Source of the DNA: Photobacterium rosenbergii
Lineage (GTDB): Bacteria > Pseudomonadota > Gammaproteobacteria > Enterobacterales > Vibrionaceae
NCBI RefSeq assembly: GCF_003026455.1
Contig: NZ_PYMB01000002.1
Coordinates: 530,856-594,855 of the forward strand
Length of the DNA stretch: 64,000 bases
Direction of reading: 5' to 3'
The translations under genes and the position numbers were made by a program. Shown in pieces: positions 34,150 through 42,806 of this stretch (positions within the stretch are counted from its first letter, which is position 1; the number at the start of each line of letters is the position of its first letter). The notes beneath the pieces were generated by a model. The model searched no databases. It saw nothing but the letters and a program-made list of their open reading frames with translations, and had not been told where the DNA came from.

Positions 34150-35277
34150 ATGAAACCGACACTTCACTTGATTCCGATGATGGCAATAGCTTCAGGCTTG
34201 GCCCTTACCGGTTGTGATAATCAATCACCTTTAGAACCAACCCATACGATTAAACAACCCGTCAATGTCATTCGTTTGGCTGACAGTCAAAAAATAAAGC
34301 GCCACCAGTTTACGGGTAAGCTCAAATCATCAGAAACGGCCGCCATTGCCTTTCGCGTTCCGGGTCTGATCCACGAGTTACTTGTTAAACCTGGGGATTC
34401 AGTCAAAAAAGGGCAAGTGGTTGCCCGTTTGGATCCCCATGATTACCAAGTGTCTATCCGTGAACTGGAGGCGCGCCTTGATGAAGCAAAAGCGTCGTAT
34501 AAATTAGCCAAGATTGAACTCAAGCGGGTCAAACAAGCGGTCAAAGACGATGCTGTCTCTAGTGTTAGCTTGGATAGGGCACAAAGTGGTTATGAGCGTG
34601 CCAAGGCCATGGTTGAGGTGGTGAGCCAAAACCTGCAAAGAGCCAAAGACGCACTCTCCTATACCGAGCTTAAAGCCCCGTTTGAGGGAGTTATTGCCCG
34701 AAATAATTTTGAAGCCTTTGAGCAAGTTTCTCCCGGTTTATCGGTTTTCACGCTGCATAAACCGCAACTGCTTAATGTAGAGATTGATGTACCAGAAAAC
34801 CTCATTGACCAATTCTCTGACACTATTTCCACATTGGCTTCGATCTCATGGTATCAGGCTGAACGCACATTGCCTGCAGAACTGATTGAAATTGAAACAT
34901 TACCGGATCCAATCAAACAGACCTATGCCGTGACCTACCAAGTTGATACCGAGGCTGTGGCTGAGGCTCGGGTTCTACCGGGGAAAAGTGTCACGCTGAC
35001 GACTTCTCTGGCAGGTCAGAGTGATGTTTTTTGCCTGCCATATTCAGCGGTGCTGGGTGAAGAGGGTGAGCATTATGTTTTCAAAGTTGATCATTATGGC
35101 ACTGGTGAAAATAACACAGTGCAATCTGTCGGAGTGCAAGTTGATACTTTCCAAGACAGTAAGATGTGCGTTCAGGGACGGCTGAATTCAGAAGATTTGA
35201 TTGTCGTTGCGGGTGGAAGTTACTTGCAACCGGGCGATACCGTTGGTGATATTCGCCTGCGTAGCAAAGAGGGGTAA
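34150..35277 (+). CDS. RND efflux periplasmic adaptor, lipoprotein
   Basis: The 375-residue protein begins MKPTLHLIPMMAIASGLALTGC, a lipobox with Cys22. The adaptor fold is shown by AIAFRVPGLIHELLVKPGDSVKKGQVVARLDPHDYQ (lipoyl-like), a helical hairpin (residues 97-165) and LSYTELKAPFEGVIARNNFEAFEQV. It links the RND pump to the outer membrane channel. It is 5 bases from the pump gene. The pump family is closer to the multidrug/cation type with VexB-like partners than to AcrB; the substrate is unknown. Confidence 0.95.
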   Translation: MKPTLHLIPMMAIASGLALTGCDNQSPLEPTHTIKQPVNVIRLADSQKIKRHQFTGKLKSSETAAIAFRVPGLIHELLVKPGDSVKKGQVVARLDPHDYQVSIRELEARLDEAKASYKLAKIELKRVKQAVKDDAVSSVSLDRAQSGYERAKAMVEVVSQNLQRAKDALSYTELKAPFEGVIARNNFEAFEQVSPGLSVFTLHKPQLLNVEIDVPENLIDQFSDTISTLASISWYQAERTLPAELIEIETLPDPIKQTYAVTYQVDTEAVAEARVLPGKSVTLTTSLAGQSDVFCLPYSAVLGEEGEHYVFKVDHYGTGENNTVQSVGVQVDTFQDSKMCVQGRLNSEDLIVVAGGSYLQPGDTVGDIRLRSKEG

Positions 35278-35282
35278 CGGCG

Positions 35283-38200
35283 GTGAATTTAGCAGAATTT
35301 GCATTGCGACAACGTACCTTTGTGATGTTTTTTGTCGTGGTTAGCATCATTGGCGGTTTTCTGTCTTACCCGAGATTGGGCAAGTTGGAAGACCCGACAT
35401 TTACTGTCAAAACAGCGCTGGTGCTGGTGGCTTATCCTGGGGCATCTGCGAAAGAAGTTGAGGAGCAAGTTACAGATATCGTGGAGACCCGCCTTCAGGA
35501 AATGGCTACGTTAAACCGGGTACGTTCCTTATCTCGGCCAGGTATGTCCATGGTGTTTGTTGATCTCCAAGAATCAACCAATACCAAGGCCTTGCCGCAA
35601 GAGTGGGATTTGCTGCGACGTAAGGTAAACGATCTCAGCCTTGAGCTGCCTGCAACGGCTCAGATCAGATTGGTACGCGATGAGTTTTCTGAAGTCTACG
35701 GCATGCTGTTTAGCATCTATGGCGACGATGCAGAGCCCTATGAGCTTCGGGAATACGCTAAAGACTTGCAGCGCCGGATCAAGCAAGTACAAGGCGTGAA
35801 AAAGGTGGTGCCACACGGCGTCCAAAACCGCGCGGTCTATATTGATTTACCTGCTGAGCGATTGGCCCAATATGGACTATCAGCGATTCAGGTTTGGGAT
35901 CAAATTAATAGCCAGAGTGAAACCTTCTATGCCGGTAGCTTTGCCGCTGGTGAAGAGAGGATCCGTATTGATCAAAGCAGCCAGTTCCAAACCCTCTATG
36001 ATGTCGAGAATGTATTGATAAAAGGCGGATTCAGTAGCGTCGGTACTGGCATGCTGCGTCTGGGAGATATCGCTGACATCACTATGGAGTACCAAGATCC
36101 CGCTACCACGATGAACCGCTTCAACGGCGTAGATGCAGTGACAGTTGCAGTCAGTATTGTCGAAGGTAGTAATGTGATTGCGATGGGAGACAGTATCAAC
36201 GAGGTTGTCGATCAGTTTGCCAAGGAATTACCGTTGGGAGTGAAGATCGGCACAGTGGCTTTTCAGCCTGAAGAAGTCGATTTATCTATTAAGAACTTCT
36301 TGGTCAACCTTGGCGAAAGCATTCTGATCGTTGTTGTGGTGTTATGGCTGTTTATGGGCTTTAAAAGTGCCTTTATTGTCGGTACAAGCTTATTTTTGAC
36401 CATCCTGTTTACCTTCATTTTCATGTATGCCTATGACATTGGCCTGCAACGGGTGTCGTTAGGGGCGTTTATTATTGCGCTGGGCATGCTGGTGGATAAC
36501 GCTATCGTTATCACCGATATGTTCAAAGCCAAGGTAATAAAAGGGATTGGGCGGAATGAAGCGGCGATCAGTTCTGTAAAGGAAACCGCTATCCCTTTGT
36601 TAGGCGCCACGGTTATCGCCATTATGGGGTCGAGTCCGATCCTGTTTTCAAAAACGGATATGGCAGAATTTACCCTCTCATTGTTCCAGGTGATGGCGGC
36701 TTCACTGCTGTTCTCTTGGTTTGTTGCCATGCTGATAACGCCGTTGCTGTGCTGGTTCCTTATTTATCCAGATCACAAGCAGGGGAAGAAAGAAGCTGTC
36801 GCGTATAAACAAGTAGTGACATTTGCGGTGGAAAACCCTTGGAAGGTGTTATCCGGTGTTGTTCCCGTCATTGTCGCTGCAGTGTTATTGATCCCGAACG
36901 TGCAAATGAACTTTATGCCATTGTCTGATCGTTCTTTGGTCTTTCTTGATTACTGGCTACCAAACGGAAGCCGGATTGAACAAACCGCTGCTGATATGAA
37001 GATCATCGAAGCTTGGTTGTCTGAACAAGAAGAAGTTGAGAGTACGGCAACGTTTGTTGGCGAAAGTGCTCCTCGTTTTTCTATGACGATAGAACCAGAG
37101 CCGCAAGACGCTGCTTATGGGCAGATCGTTATCAATACGACTGACTATGAAGCGGTCGATCGTCTGATTGACAAAGGGGATCGCTGGATGAAGGCTGAGT
37201 TTCCCCAAGCTGAGCCAAGGTTCCGTAACCTGAAAATGGCTACCCAAGATAAGTACAGTATTGAAGCGCGTTTTTCGGGGCCGGACCCAAAAGTCCTACA
37301 TGAATTAGCCAATCAAGCAAAAGCGATCTTTAAGCAAAACCCGAGTATCAAATATGTTCGTGACGACTGGCGGCAGCGAAGCAAGGTGATCAAACCTGTG
37401 ATCAATCAGGAGCGGGCGCGAGAAGCGGGGATCACCCATATGGATATTGCTTTTGCCTTATCGCGGGCATCGGTGGGGACACCGTTGGGCCAAATGCATA
37501 TAGGCGATGAGGGGATCCCGATTTTCTTACGGGGTGAGGAGCGTAACCTTTCCTATCTTGAGAGCTTGCCGGTCCGCTCGCTGCTCGGGGCGCACAGTGT
37601 GCCGCTTGGACAGGTGGTTGATGGATTTGAAGTCAGCCATGAAGAGAGCATGGTTTGGCGACGCAACCGCCTGAAGACGATAACTGCTCAAGCGGGTGTG
37701 GTATCAGGTAGAACGCCATCTGACGTACGTAAAGAGATTGCAGCACAAATTGAAGGAATTGAATTACCACCAGGCTACTTCTTCGAGTGGGGCGGGGAAT
37801 TTTACGATGAGCACAAATCTGTCACCGATATATTTAACCAGCTACCCAAAGCCCTGTTTGTCATGGTTGTCATCATAGTGGCGATGTTTAATGGTTTTAA
37901 GCAGCCAATGATAATTTTCGCGACGATTCCACTGGCTGCAACCGGCTCAGCACTGAGTTTGATCGTTTTTGATGAAGCCTATGGGTTTACAGCATTAATT
38001 GGTGCGATTTCACTGAGCGGCATGATCATTAAAAACGGTATTGTTTTGATGGATCAAATTGAATTGGAGAGATCCCAAGGCAAGTCTCTTGATGAGGCAA
38101 TCATTGATTCGACACTTAACAGGACCATGGCCATTTCGATGGGCGCTTTGACGACAGTGCTAGGTATGATCCCGTTATTGACCGATACCTTGTTCTCACC

Positions 38201-38351
38201 AATGGCGGCAACCATTATTGGTGGCTTGGTATTGGCGACAGTACTTTCTTTGATCCTGATGCCGGCCATGTATCGAATATTGTTTAAGGATGAACCTCTA
38301 GATAATGCTCAATTAGACGATAAGCTGGAGGTCAGTGATGAAAATGCGTAA
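35283..38351 (+). CDS. RND-family efflux permease
   Basis: The 1022-residue protein starts with GTG after GAGGGGTAACGGC. It has the full RND architecture: an N-terminal helix (RQRTFVMFFVVVSIIGGFLSYPRLGKLEDPTF), a first periplasmic loop of about 300 residues, a block of helices with the proton-relay segment SLGAFIIALGMLVDNAIVITDM near residue 400, a second loop and a final helix block (FTALIGAISLSGMIIKNGIVLMDQIELERSQGKS near residue 900). It exports toxic compounds using the proton gradient, with the adaptor before it and the outer membrane channel after it. It overlaps the channel gene by 14 bases. Confidence 0.97.
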   Translation: MNLAEFALRQRTFVMFFVVVSIIGGFLSYPRLGKLEDPTFTVKTALVLVAYPGASAKEVEEQVTDIVETRLQEMATLNRVRSLSRPGMSMVFVDLQESTNTKALPQEWDLLRRKVNDLSLELPATAQIRLVRDEFSEVYGMLFSIYGDDAEPYELREYAKDLQRRIKQVQGVKKVVPHGVQNRAVYIDLPAERLAQYGLSAIQVWDQINSQSETFYAGSFAAGEERIRIDQSSQFQTLYDVENVLIKGGFSSVGTGMLRLGDIADITMEYQDPATTMNRFNGVDAVTVAVSIVEGSNVIAMGDSINEVVDQFAKELPLGVKIGTVAFQPEEVDLSIKNFLVNLGESILIVVVVLWLFMGFKSAFIVGTSLFLTILFTFIFMYAYDIGLQRVSLGAFIIALGMLVDNAIVITDMFKAKVIKGIGRNEAAISSVKETAIPLLGATVIAIMGSSPILFSKTDMAEFTLSLFQVMAASLLFSWFVAMLITPLLCWFLIYPDHKQGKKEAVAYKQVVTFAVENPWKVLSGVVPVIVAAVLLIPNVQMNFMPLSDRSLVFLDYWLPNGSRIEQTAADMKIIEAWLSEQEEVESTATFVGESAPRFSMTIEPEPQDAAYGQIVINTTDYEAVDRLIDKGDRWMKAEFPQAEPRFRNLKMATQDKYSIEARFSGPDPKVLHELANQAKAIFKQNPSIKYVRDDWRQRSKVIKPVINQERAREAGITHMDIAFALSRASVGTPLGQMHIGDEGIPIFLRGEERNLSYLESLPVRSLLGAHSVPLGQVVDGFEVSHEESMVWRRNRLKTITAQAGVVSGRTPSDVRKEIAAQIEGIELPPGYFFEWGGEFYDEHKSVTDIFNQLPKALFVMVVIIVAMFNGFKQPMIIFATIPLAATGSALSLIVFDEAYGFTALIGAISLSGMIIKNGIVLMDQIELERSQGKSLDEAIIDSTLNRTMAISMGALTTVLGMIPLLTDTLFSPMAATIIGGLVLATVLSLILMPAMYRILFKDEPLDNAQLDDKLEVSDENA

Positions 38352-39795
38352 GACATTGTCGGCCGCTATTCTTCTTGCATTGTCGGGCTGCGCTGTTGGT
38401 CCTGATTACCAAGTGCCAAGTATGGTATTGGATGAAACGTACCTTTATGCGCAAAGCACTACGAAACAAAGTGAAAATAGCCACTGGTGGCAGAGCTTTG
38501 GCGATCCGGTTCTAAATCAACTTGTGTCTGATGCCCAGCAACAGAATATCTCGTTGAAAATGGCGTCGGAACGAATCCAAATGGCGCAAAACTACCACAA
38601 GATTGTAGAGTCTTATAAGTTACCGACAGTGAGCCTTGGCGCGGGGTACTATCATTACCAAATTAGCGAGAACACCCCCTTGGCGGGAGATTTGGTGTCG
38701 CCTATTTCGGTACCCGCAAATTTACAGCCAATGTTAGGTAGTAGCCTGTCGATTGCGGATAACCAGCAAAATGGAGTCATGCTGGGGGCCAGTATTGGCT
38801 GGGAAGTCGATCTGTTTGGTCGTATTGACCATCAAACAGAGGCGGCTGAAATTCGCGCTGAGCAGTCGGTTATTTACCAAAAGGGCTTGTATACCCTTAT
38901 CACCGCAGATGTGGTTCATAACTATTTGCAATTACGTGGTGCTCAAGCTCGAAAACAAGTCCTTCTCGAATCGATTTCTGATCAAAACAAGATCTTGCAT
39001 TTGATTGATAAGGTCGTGCGCAGTGGTTTCGGTTCTGAGCTAGACCACGCTCAGGCTGAAGCGATGCTGGCGGCTACAGAATCAATGTTACCTCAATTGG
39101 AGGTCACCGAGCAGGTACACAAACACCGCTTGTCGATTTTGCTTTCCCTTTCATTGAAAGAGATTGATGAACGTTTGTTTGAAGTTACTGAACTGCCGGA
39201 AATCAACGGGATTATTCCAACAGGGCTGCCTTCCGATTTGCTGACGAGGCGGTTCGATATTGCTTTTGCAGAGCGTGAGATGGCAGCACTCAATGAAGAG
39301 GTGGGGGCAGCCGTTGCAGACCAATATCCCAAGTTCTTTCTTACGGGTATGCCTGGATTGTCTGCAGGTAACTTCAGTGAACTGTTCAATGGAGATTCAT
39401 TTGGCTGGGTAGGCAGTGCAGGAGTGCATTGGAATGTATTTGATGCTGGACGAGGTGATGCCATGGTAGCCTTTAATGAAGCAAGGTTTAAGTCGGCTGC
39501 GCTGAGTTACCAAAATACGGTAGAGAGCGCGTTCAAAGAAGTCGACTCTTTGTTATTTGCCTACGGCAGAAGCCAGCAAAGCCAGCTCAAAGTAGACAAA
39601 GCAACACAGTCGACGCAAAAGGCGGTTGATAAAGCGAAGTCACTTTACGATGCAGGCCTGACCGATAGCCTTTCGGTGCTAGATGCACAGCGTCAATTGA
39701 ACGCAATGCGTGATAGGCAAGTGGTCGCAAAGCTACAAACGGCGCAAGTGACAGTGAGCCTCTATAAAGCGCTTGGAGGAGATTGGGTGTTGTAG
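38338..39795 (+). CDS. RND outer membrane factor, lipoprotein (NodT/TolC family)
   Basis: The start ATG 38338 sits behind GGAGGTCAGTG; GTG 38335 is the same frame. The 485-residue protein has a lipobox (LLALSGC) and the OMF repeats: NSHWWQSFGDPVLNQLVSDAQQQNISLKMASERIQMAQ, GWEVDLFGRIDHQTEAAEI, a second NAGRGDAM-type repeat (GVHWNVFDAGRGDAMVAFNEARFKSAALSYQNTVESAFKEVDSLL) and the C-terminal DAGLTDSLSVLDAQRQL. It forms the trimeric channel for the RND pump. It ends the operon. Confidence 0.95.
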   Translation: MKMRKTLSAAILLALSGCAVGPDYQVPSMVLDETYLYAQSTTKQSENSHWWQSFGDPVLNQLVSDAQQQNISLKMASERIQMAQNYHKIVESYKLPTVSLGAGYYHYQISENTPLAGDLVSPISVPANLQPMLGSSLSIADNQQNGVMLGASIGWEVDLFGRIDHQTEAAEIRAEQSVIYQKGLYTLITADVVHNYLQLRGAQARKQVLLESISDQNKILHLIDKVVRSGFGSELDHAQAEAMLAATESMLPQLEVTEQVHKHRLSILLSLSLKEIDERLFEVTELPEINGIIPTGLPSDLLTRRFDIAFAEREMAALNEEVGAAVADQYPKFFLTGMPGLSAGNFSELFNGDSFGWVGSAGVHWNVFDAGRGDAMVAFNEARFKSAALSYQNTVESAFKEVDSLLFAYGRSQQSQLKVDKATQSTQKAVDKAKSLYDAGLTDSLSVLDAQRQLNAMRDRQVVAKLQTAQVTVSLYKALGGDWVL

Positions 39796-39817
39796 AGGCT
39801 GGGTACCATGAGAAAAG

Positions 39818-39843
39818 GAAAGCGACCATTTATGGTCGCTTTC
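39818..39843. terminator. Terminator of the RND operon
   Basis: GAAAGCGACCAT (39818-39829) pairs with ATGGTCGCTTTC (39832-39843), a 12-base perfect stem. The T-run after it is weak. It may also serve the opposing gene. Confidence 0.75.
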
Positions 39844-39901
39844 ATATTAATCACCATTTTAAGCCACAACAGGCGAGTTACAGACAACACGGTGATGTCG
39901 G

Positions 39902-41815
39902 TTATAGGTGGTATGGGTACTCTGGTTCACCATTGTTTTTGATACCATGCTCAAAAGCGATGCCTTCGATTTCAACATCGTTTTCTTCCCCATATGTGAC
40001 AGCAGTGATGTCTTCGGCATCGATCCAAATAGAGATGTAGCCATAAGGGGTGATCTTGAAGACATTGCCGCCTTGTTCACCGTCACCATCAAAAGAGTTA
40101 TGGTTACTGGCAAACAGGTTTCCGTCCTGGTCGTAAGCTAATCCACCTTCCATATCGACACGGCCTTTATTCGCCACAACGAGTTCCCATTCCGTGATGA
40201 GGGTTGAGACGTAGCCATTTTTATCGATGTTATAGATAAAGTGGGCACCAGCATCGTCAGCGAGGGTAATGTCACCATTGTCTCGTCGTGTCATGAAACC
40301 ATCGGGATCATCAAAGGCCCTCGCATCTTTGAGTGTGCCGGTTAAGATCTCTTCTGGCTTAATTTTGTCGTAGTTATCGTTAAGAATATTAAATTCGACT
40401 TCTTTATATTTGTAATCGCCACCGAATATAAATATCCAAGGGGATTTAATCGTTCCTGTGCCTTTGACCTGAACATCACCTTCGCCAAGGTGAGTCTTTT
40501 TAACCAGTTTATCTTTTACGGTTTCAGGGCTATCACCCACTTTTATATTGAGGTAACCGATATTTACTTCGGAGTCACCTATATCTGTACTGCTACCGCT
40601 TATCACTTGTACATTTACCTGAAGCTCAATTCTTCCATAATAAGCATCTGTACCCAGTGCTTCTATGTGGTTTTGTCCTTCAACTGCTTCTTTAGGTGAG
40701 GAATCATCATCAGGTTCTTGTTCTTTCGAAAGTTCGGCCACGGCATATTGAAGTCCATAAGAATTGACGCTTTCTAGTCGGTATCCTTCAGGATCATTAA
40801 ATGTCCATGGTGTACCGATAGTACCGCGCCCCATAATTTTTACCGGTTCATAAAGCGCTTGTTTGATAATGCTGGCAACAAGGTACGGGGAAGCATCCCA
40901 AGGAATTGGGTCTGTTGTGATTTGTTCTGGCTCATAATAAGTATCTTCTACAAACGTCAGCGTAAACGTACCGTCAATATTTGCCGGCTTAAATGGAGCA
41001 TAGTAATTGCCGGGGTAATATCTTTCATATGAAAGGGGGGGATTTTTCTTATTATTGACGATGTATAAGGTGTTGTCTTTGGATAGTTCATGTGGGTTTA
41101 CGCCCGGACCTTTGGCGTGTATTTCCGGTGTGCCTGCGCCATATACATATGGGATGCGATAGACAACATTAGGTGTATCATCTGAGGCTAGGTAGATATA
41201 CCGCTCATCGGCTGAAATGGCTGGCTGGATATCGAAAATAAAGCCGTCACCTAACGCCTCGAAAGCTTCTTTTTTGACGAAGCGATAGACATCTCCAGTG
41301 ACAGGATCGACTTTCAGAACATCATCGCTGCCATCTTCCCCAACATACAGTTTGCCATCTACACCCATCACCAAGCCTTCAAAATCAGGAGCAACATTAT
41401 CGTTGACATCCATAGCATCTTGGGAGGTGACGAGAATAGACAGTTCGCCGTAATGATCATGCTTTAGCAAAAAGTCTTCATCGCCAATATAGGGTTGATA
41501 GGCTTCGACACCAAAGATAATGGAACCATCAGGGAGCGCGACAATTGCTTTATTGTCAAAGCTAATGTCTTCAAACATAGCGCCTGACTCATTGAGAACT
41601 TCGAGGATGTCCTGTTCGGTTATCTTTTTTGTGATGACTTTTTGAGGTGTGATCTCAAGTACACATTCACAGTCAACTTCTAGTGCAAAAAGGTTTGCTG
41701 TCCTTGCCGGGGGGAGTAGTTGATCTGCTGGTGGTGATATTGCGTAAGCATTAGCTGCCAATCCCAGACCGACCCCAAGGGCTACTTTAGATAGGGTTTT
41801 ATATGAAATAGCCAT
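39902..41815 (-). CDS. Secreted beta-propeller-like protein with two inserted repeat modules
   Basis: I place the start at ATG 41815 (MAISYKTLSKVALGVG), giving 637 residues and a clear signal peptide ending near AYA. The first and last thirds have propeller-like blades (DFEGLVMGVDGKLYVGEDGSDDVLKVDPVTGDVYRF; EGGLAYDQDGNLFASNHNSFDGDG). Between them are two copies of a module with the pattern T-x-W-x-ASPYLVASIIKQAL, GRGTIGTPWTF (about 40763-40972) and SPETVKDKLVKK, VKGTGTIKSPWIF (about 40385-40609). This GTGTxxxPW module is common in large secreted and surface proteins. Ca2+-like acidic loops are frequent. The function is unknown; it stands alone. Confidence 0.75.
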   Translation of the reverse strand: MAISYKTLSKVALGVGLGLAANAYAISPPADQLLPPARTANLFALEVDCECVLEITPQKVITKKITEQDILEVLNESGAMFEDISFDNKAIVALPDGSIIFGVEAYQPYIGDEDFLLKHDHYGELSILVTSQDAMDVNDNVAPDFEGLVMGVDGKLYVGEDGSDDVLKVDPVTGDVYRFVKKEAFEALGDGFIFDIQPAISADERYIYLASDDTPNVVYRIPYVYGAGTPEIHAKGPGVNPHELSKDNTLYIVNNKKNPPLSYERYYPGNYYAPFKPANIDGTFTLTFVEDTYYEPEQITTDPIPWDASPYLVASIIKQALYEPVKIMGRGTIGTPWTFNDPEGYRLESVNSYGLQYAVAELSKEQEPDDDSSPKEAVEGQNHIEALGTDAYYGRIELQVNVQVISGSSTDIGDSEVNIGYLNIKVGDSPETVKDKLVKKTHLGEGDVQVKGTGTIKSPWIFIFGGDYKYKEVEFNILNDNYDKIKPEEILTGTLKDARAFDDPDGFMTRRDNGDITLADDAGAHFIYNIDKNGYVSTLITEWELVVANKGRVDMEGGLAYDQDGNLFASNHNSFDGDGEQGGNVFKITPYGYISIWIDAEDITAVTYGEENDVEIEGIAFEHGIKNNGEPEYPYHL

Positions 41816-42049
41816 GATTTTCACTCTTATTGTTGTGGAGTAAAAAGCATAGATATACAAAAAGGTCTTAAAATCTTTACATGAATAAAAAAATACTACA
41901 GTCTGGTTAGCTAATTGAAATTAAATGCAATAAATAATTTTTAGATAATTTAATCACCATAATATTAATGGTTAATTGTTTAGAACCCTGTATTAATACT
42001 AAGAGAATCAAATTAGAATTTAGGCAATTTATTTATTCTAAGAATAAGA

Positions 42050-42069
42050 AAGCCGCCCGTTGGCGGCTT
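42050..42069 (-). terminator. Terminator of the nrdJ genes
   Basis: AAGCCGCC (42050-42057) pairs with GGCGGCTT (42062-42069) with a 4-base loop. On the minus strand TTTCTTATTCTT follows. It ends nrdJb. Confidence 0.88.
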
Positions 42070-42092
42070 CCATTATTATTTAAAGAAGGCGT

Positions 42093-42788
42093 TTAACCGC
42101 ACTTAGAGTCACCACAGTTCAAACAGGTCTGGCAACCGTCTTTGACGATCACCGACTTGTTATGGCACTTGTAGCAAAGTGTCGCGCTTGGTGGGAAGCT
42201 GCTGGACTCTTCCTCAACTTCTTCTTTTTTACCCTCAAGCTCAGCTTTTTTGGCGTCAAGGAACGCCTGCTGGTGCTCATCAACTTCTGGCTTACCCAGC
42301 ATACCGATTTCAGTCAGGTGTTGTTCGATTACGTTACCGATCTCTGCAATCAGGGAAGGGACATACTTACCTTTGTTCCAGTAACCACCACGAGGGTCAA
42401 AGACAGAGCGCAACTCTTCAACCAGGAAGGTGCAGTCGCCACCTTTGCGGAATACCGCAGACATGATGCGGGTTAGGGCAACAATCCACTGGAAGTGCTC
42501 AAGGCTCTTGGAGTTGATGAAGACTTCAAACGGACGGCGAACTTCATGCTCGGTACCTTCGTTCAGCACAACATCATTAATCGTGATGAACAGCGAGTGC
42601 TCCGAGATATGCTCAGGTGTCTTTAGTTTGTAGGTCGTCCCAAGCAGTTTCTCTGGGCGCTGCATGTCTTCATGCATGTGCTGCACTTCATATTCAGGAA
42701 CAGCGGGGGCAGGTGCTGCCTGCGGCGCTTCTTGCTCTTGGCTCTTTACTTTGAAGGCAACAATCTTACCGTCGATTTTCTTTGTCAT
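42093..42788 (-). CDS. nrdJb: Class II ribonucleotide reductase small chain (TSCPD domain, NrdJb)
   Basis: The 231-residue protein is the C-terminal part of a B12-dependent ribonucleotide reductase as a separate chain. The TSCPD region is residues 50-165 (FITINDVVLNEGTEHEVRRPFEVFINSKSL, MSAVFRKGGDCTFLVEELRSVFDPRGG). A lysine/glutamate-rich linker leads to a Cys cluster at the end: CYKCHNKSVIVKDGCQTCLNCGDSKCG, probably a zinc ribbon that also carries the redox cysteines which re-reduce the active site. The gene is 18 bases after nrdJa. A split of this type is known in Pseudomonas (NrdJa/NrdJb). Confidence 0.9.
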   Translation of the reverse strand: MTKKIDGKIVAFKVKSQEQEAPQAAPAPAVPEYEVQHMHEDMQRPEKLLGTTYKLKTPEHISEHSLFITINDVVLNEGTEHEVRRPFEVFINSKSLEHFQWIVALTRIMSAVFRKGGDCTFLVEELRSVFDPRGGYWNKGKYVPSLIAEIGNVIEQHLTEIGMLGKPEVDEHQQAFLDAKKAELEGKKEEVEEESSSFPPSATLCYKCHNKSVIVKDGCQTCLNCGDSKCG

Positions 42789-42806
42789 GTCTTTCTAACC
42801 TATACC

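Noticed and set aside
42162-42476. Open frames opposite nrdJb
   Set aside because: They are shadows of the NrdJb gene with strained composition and no start signal.
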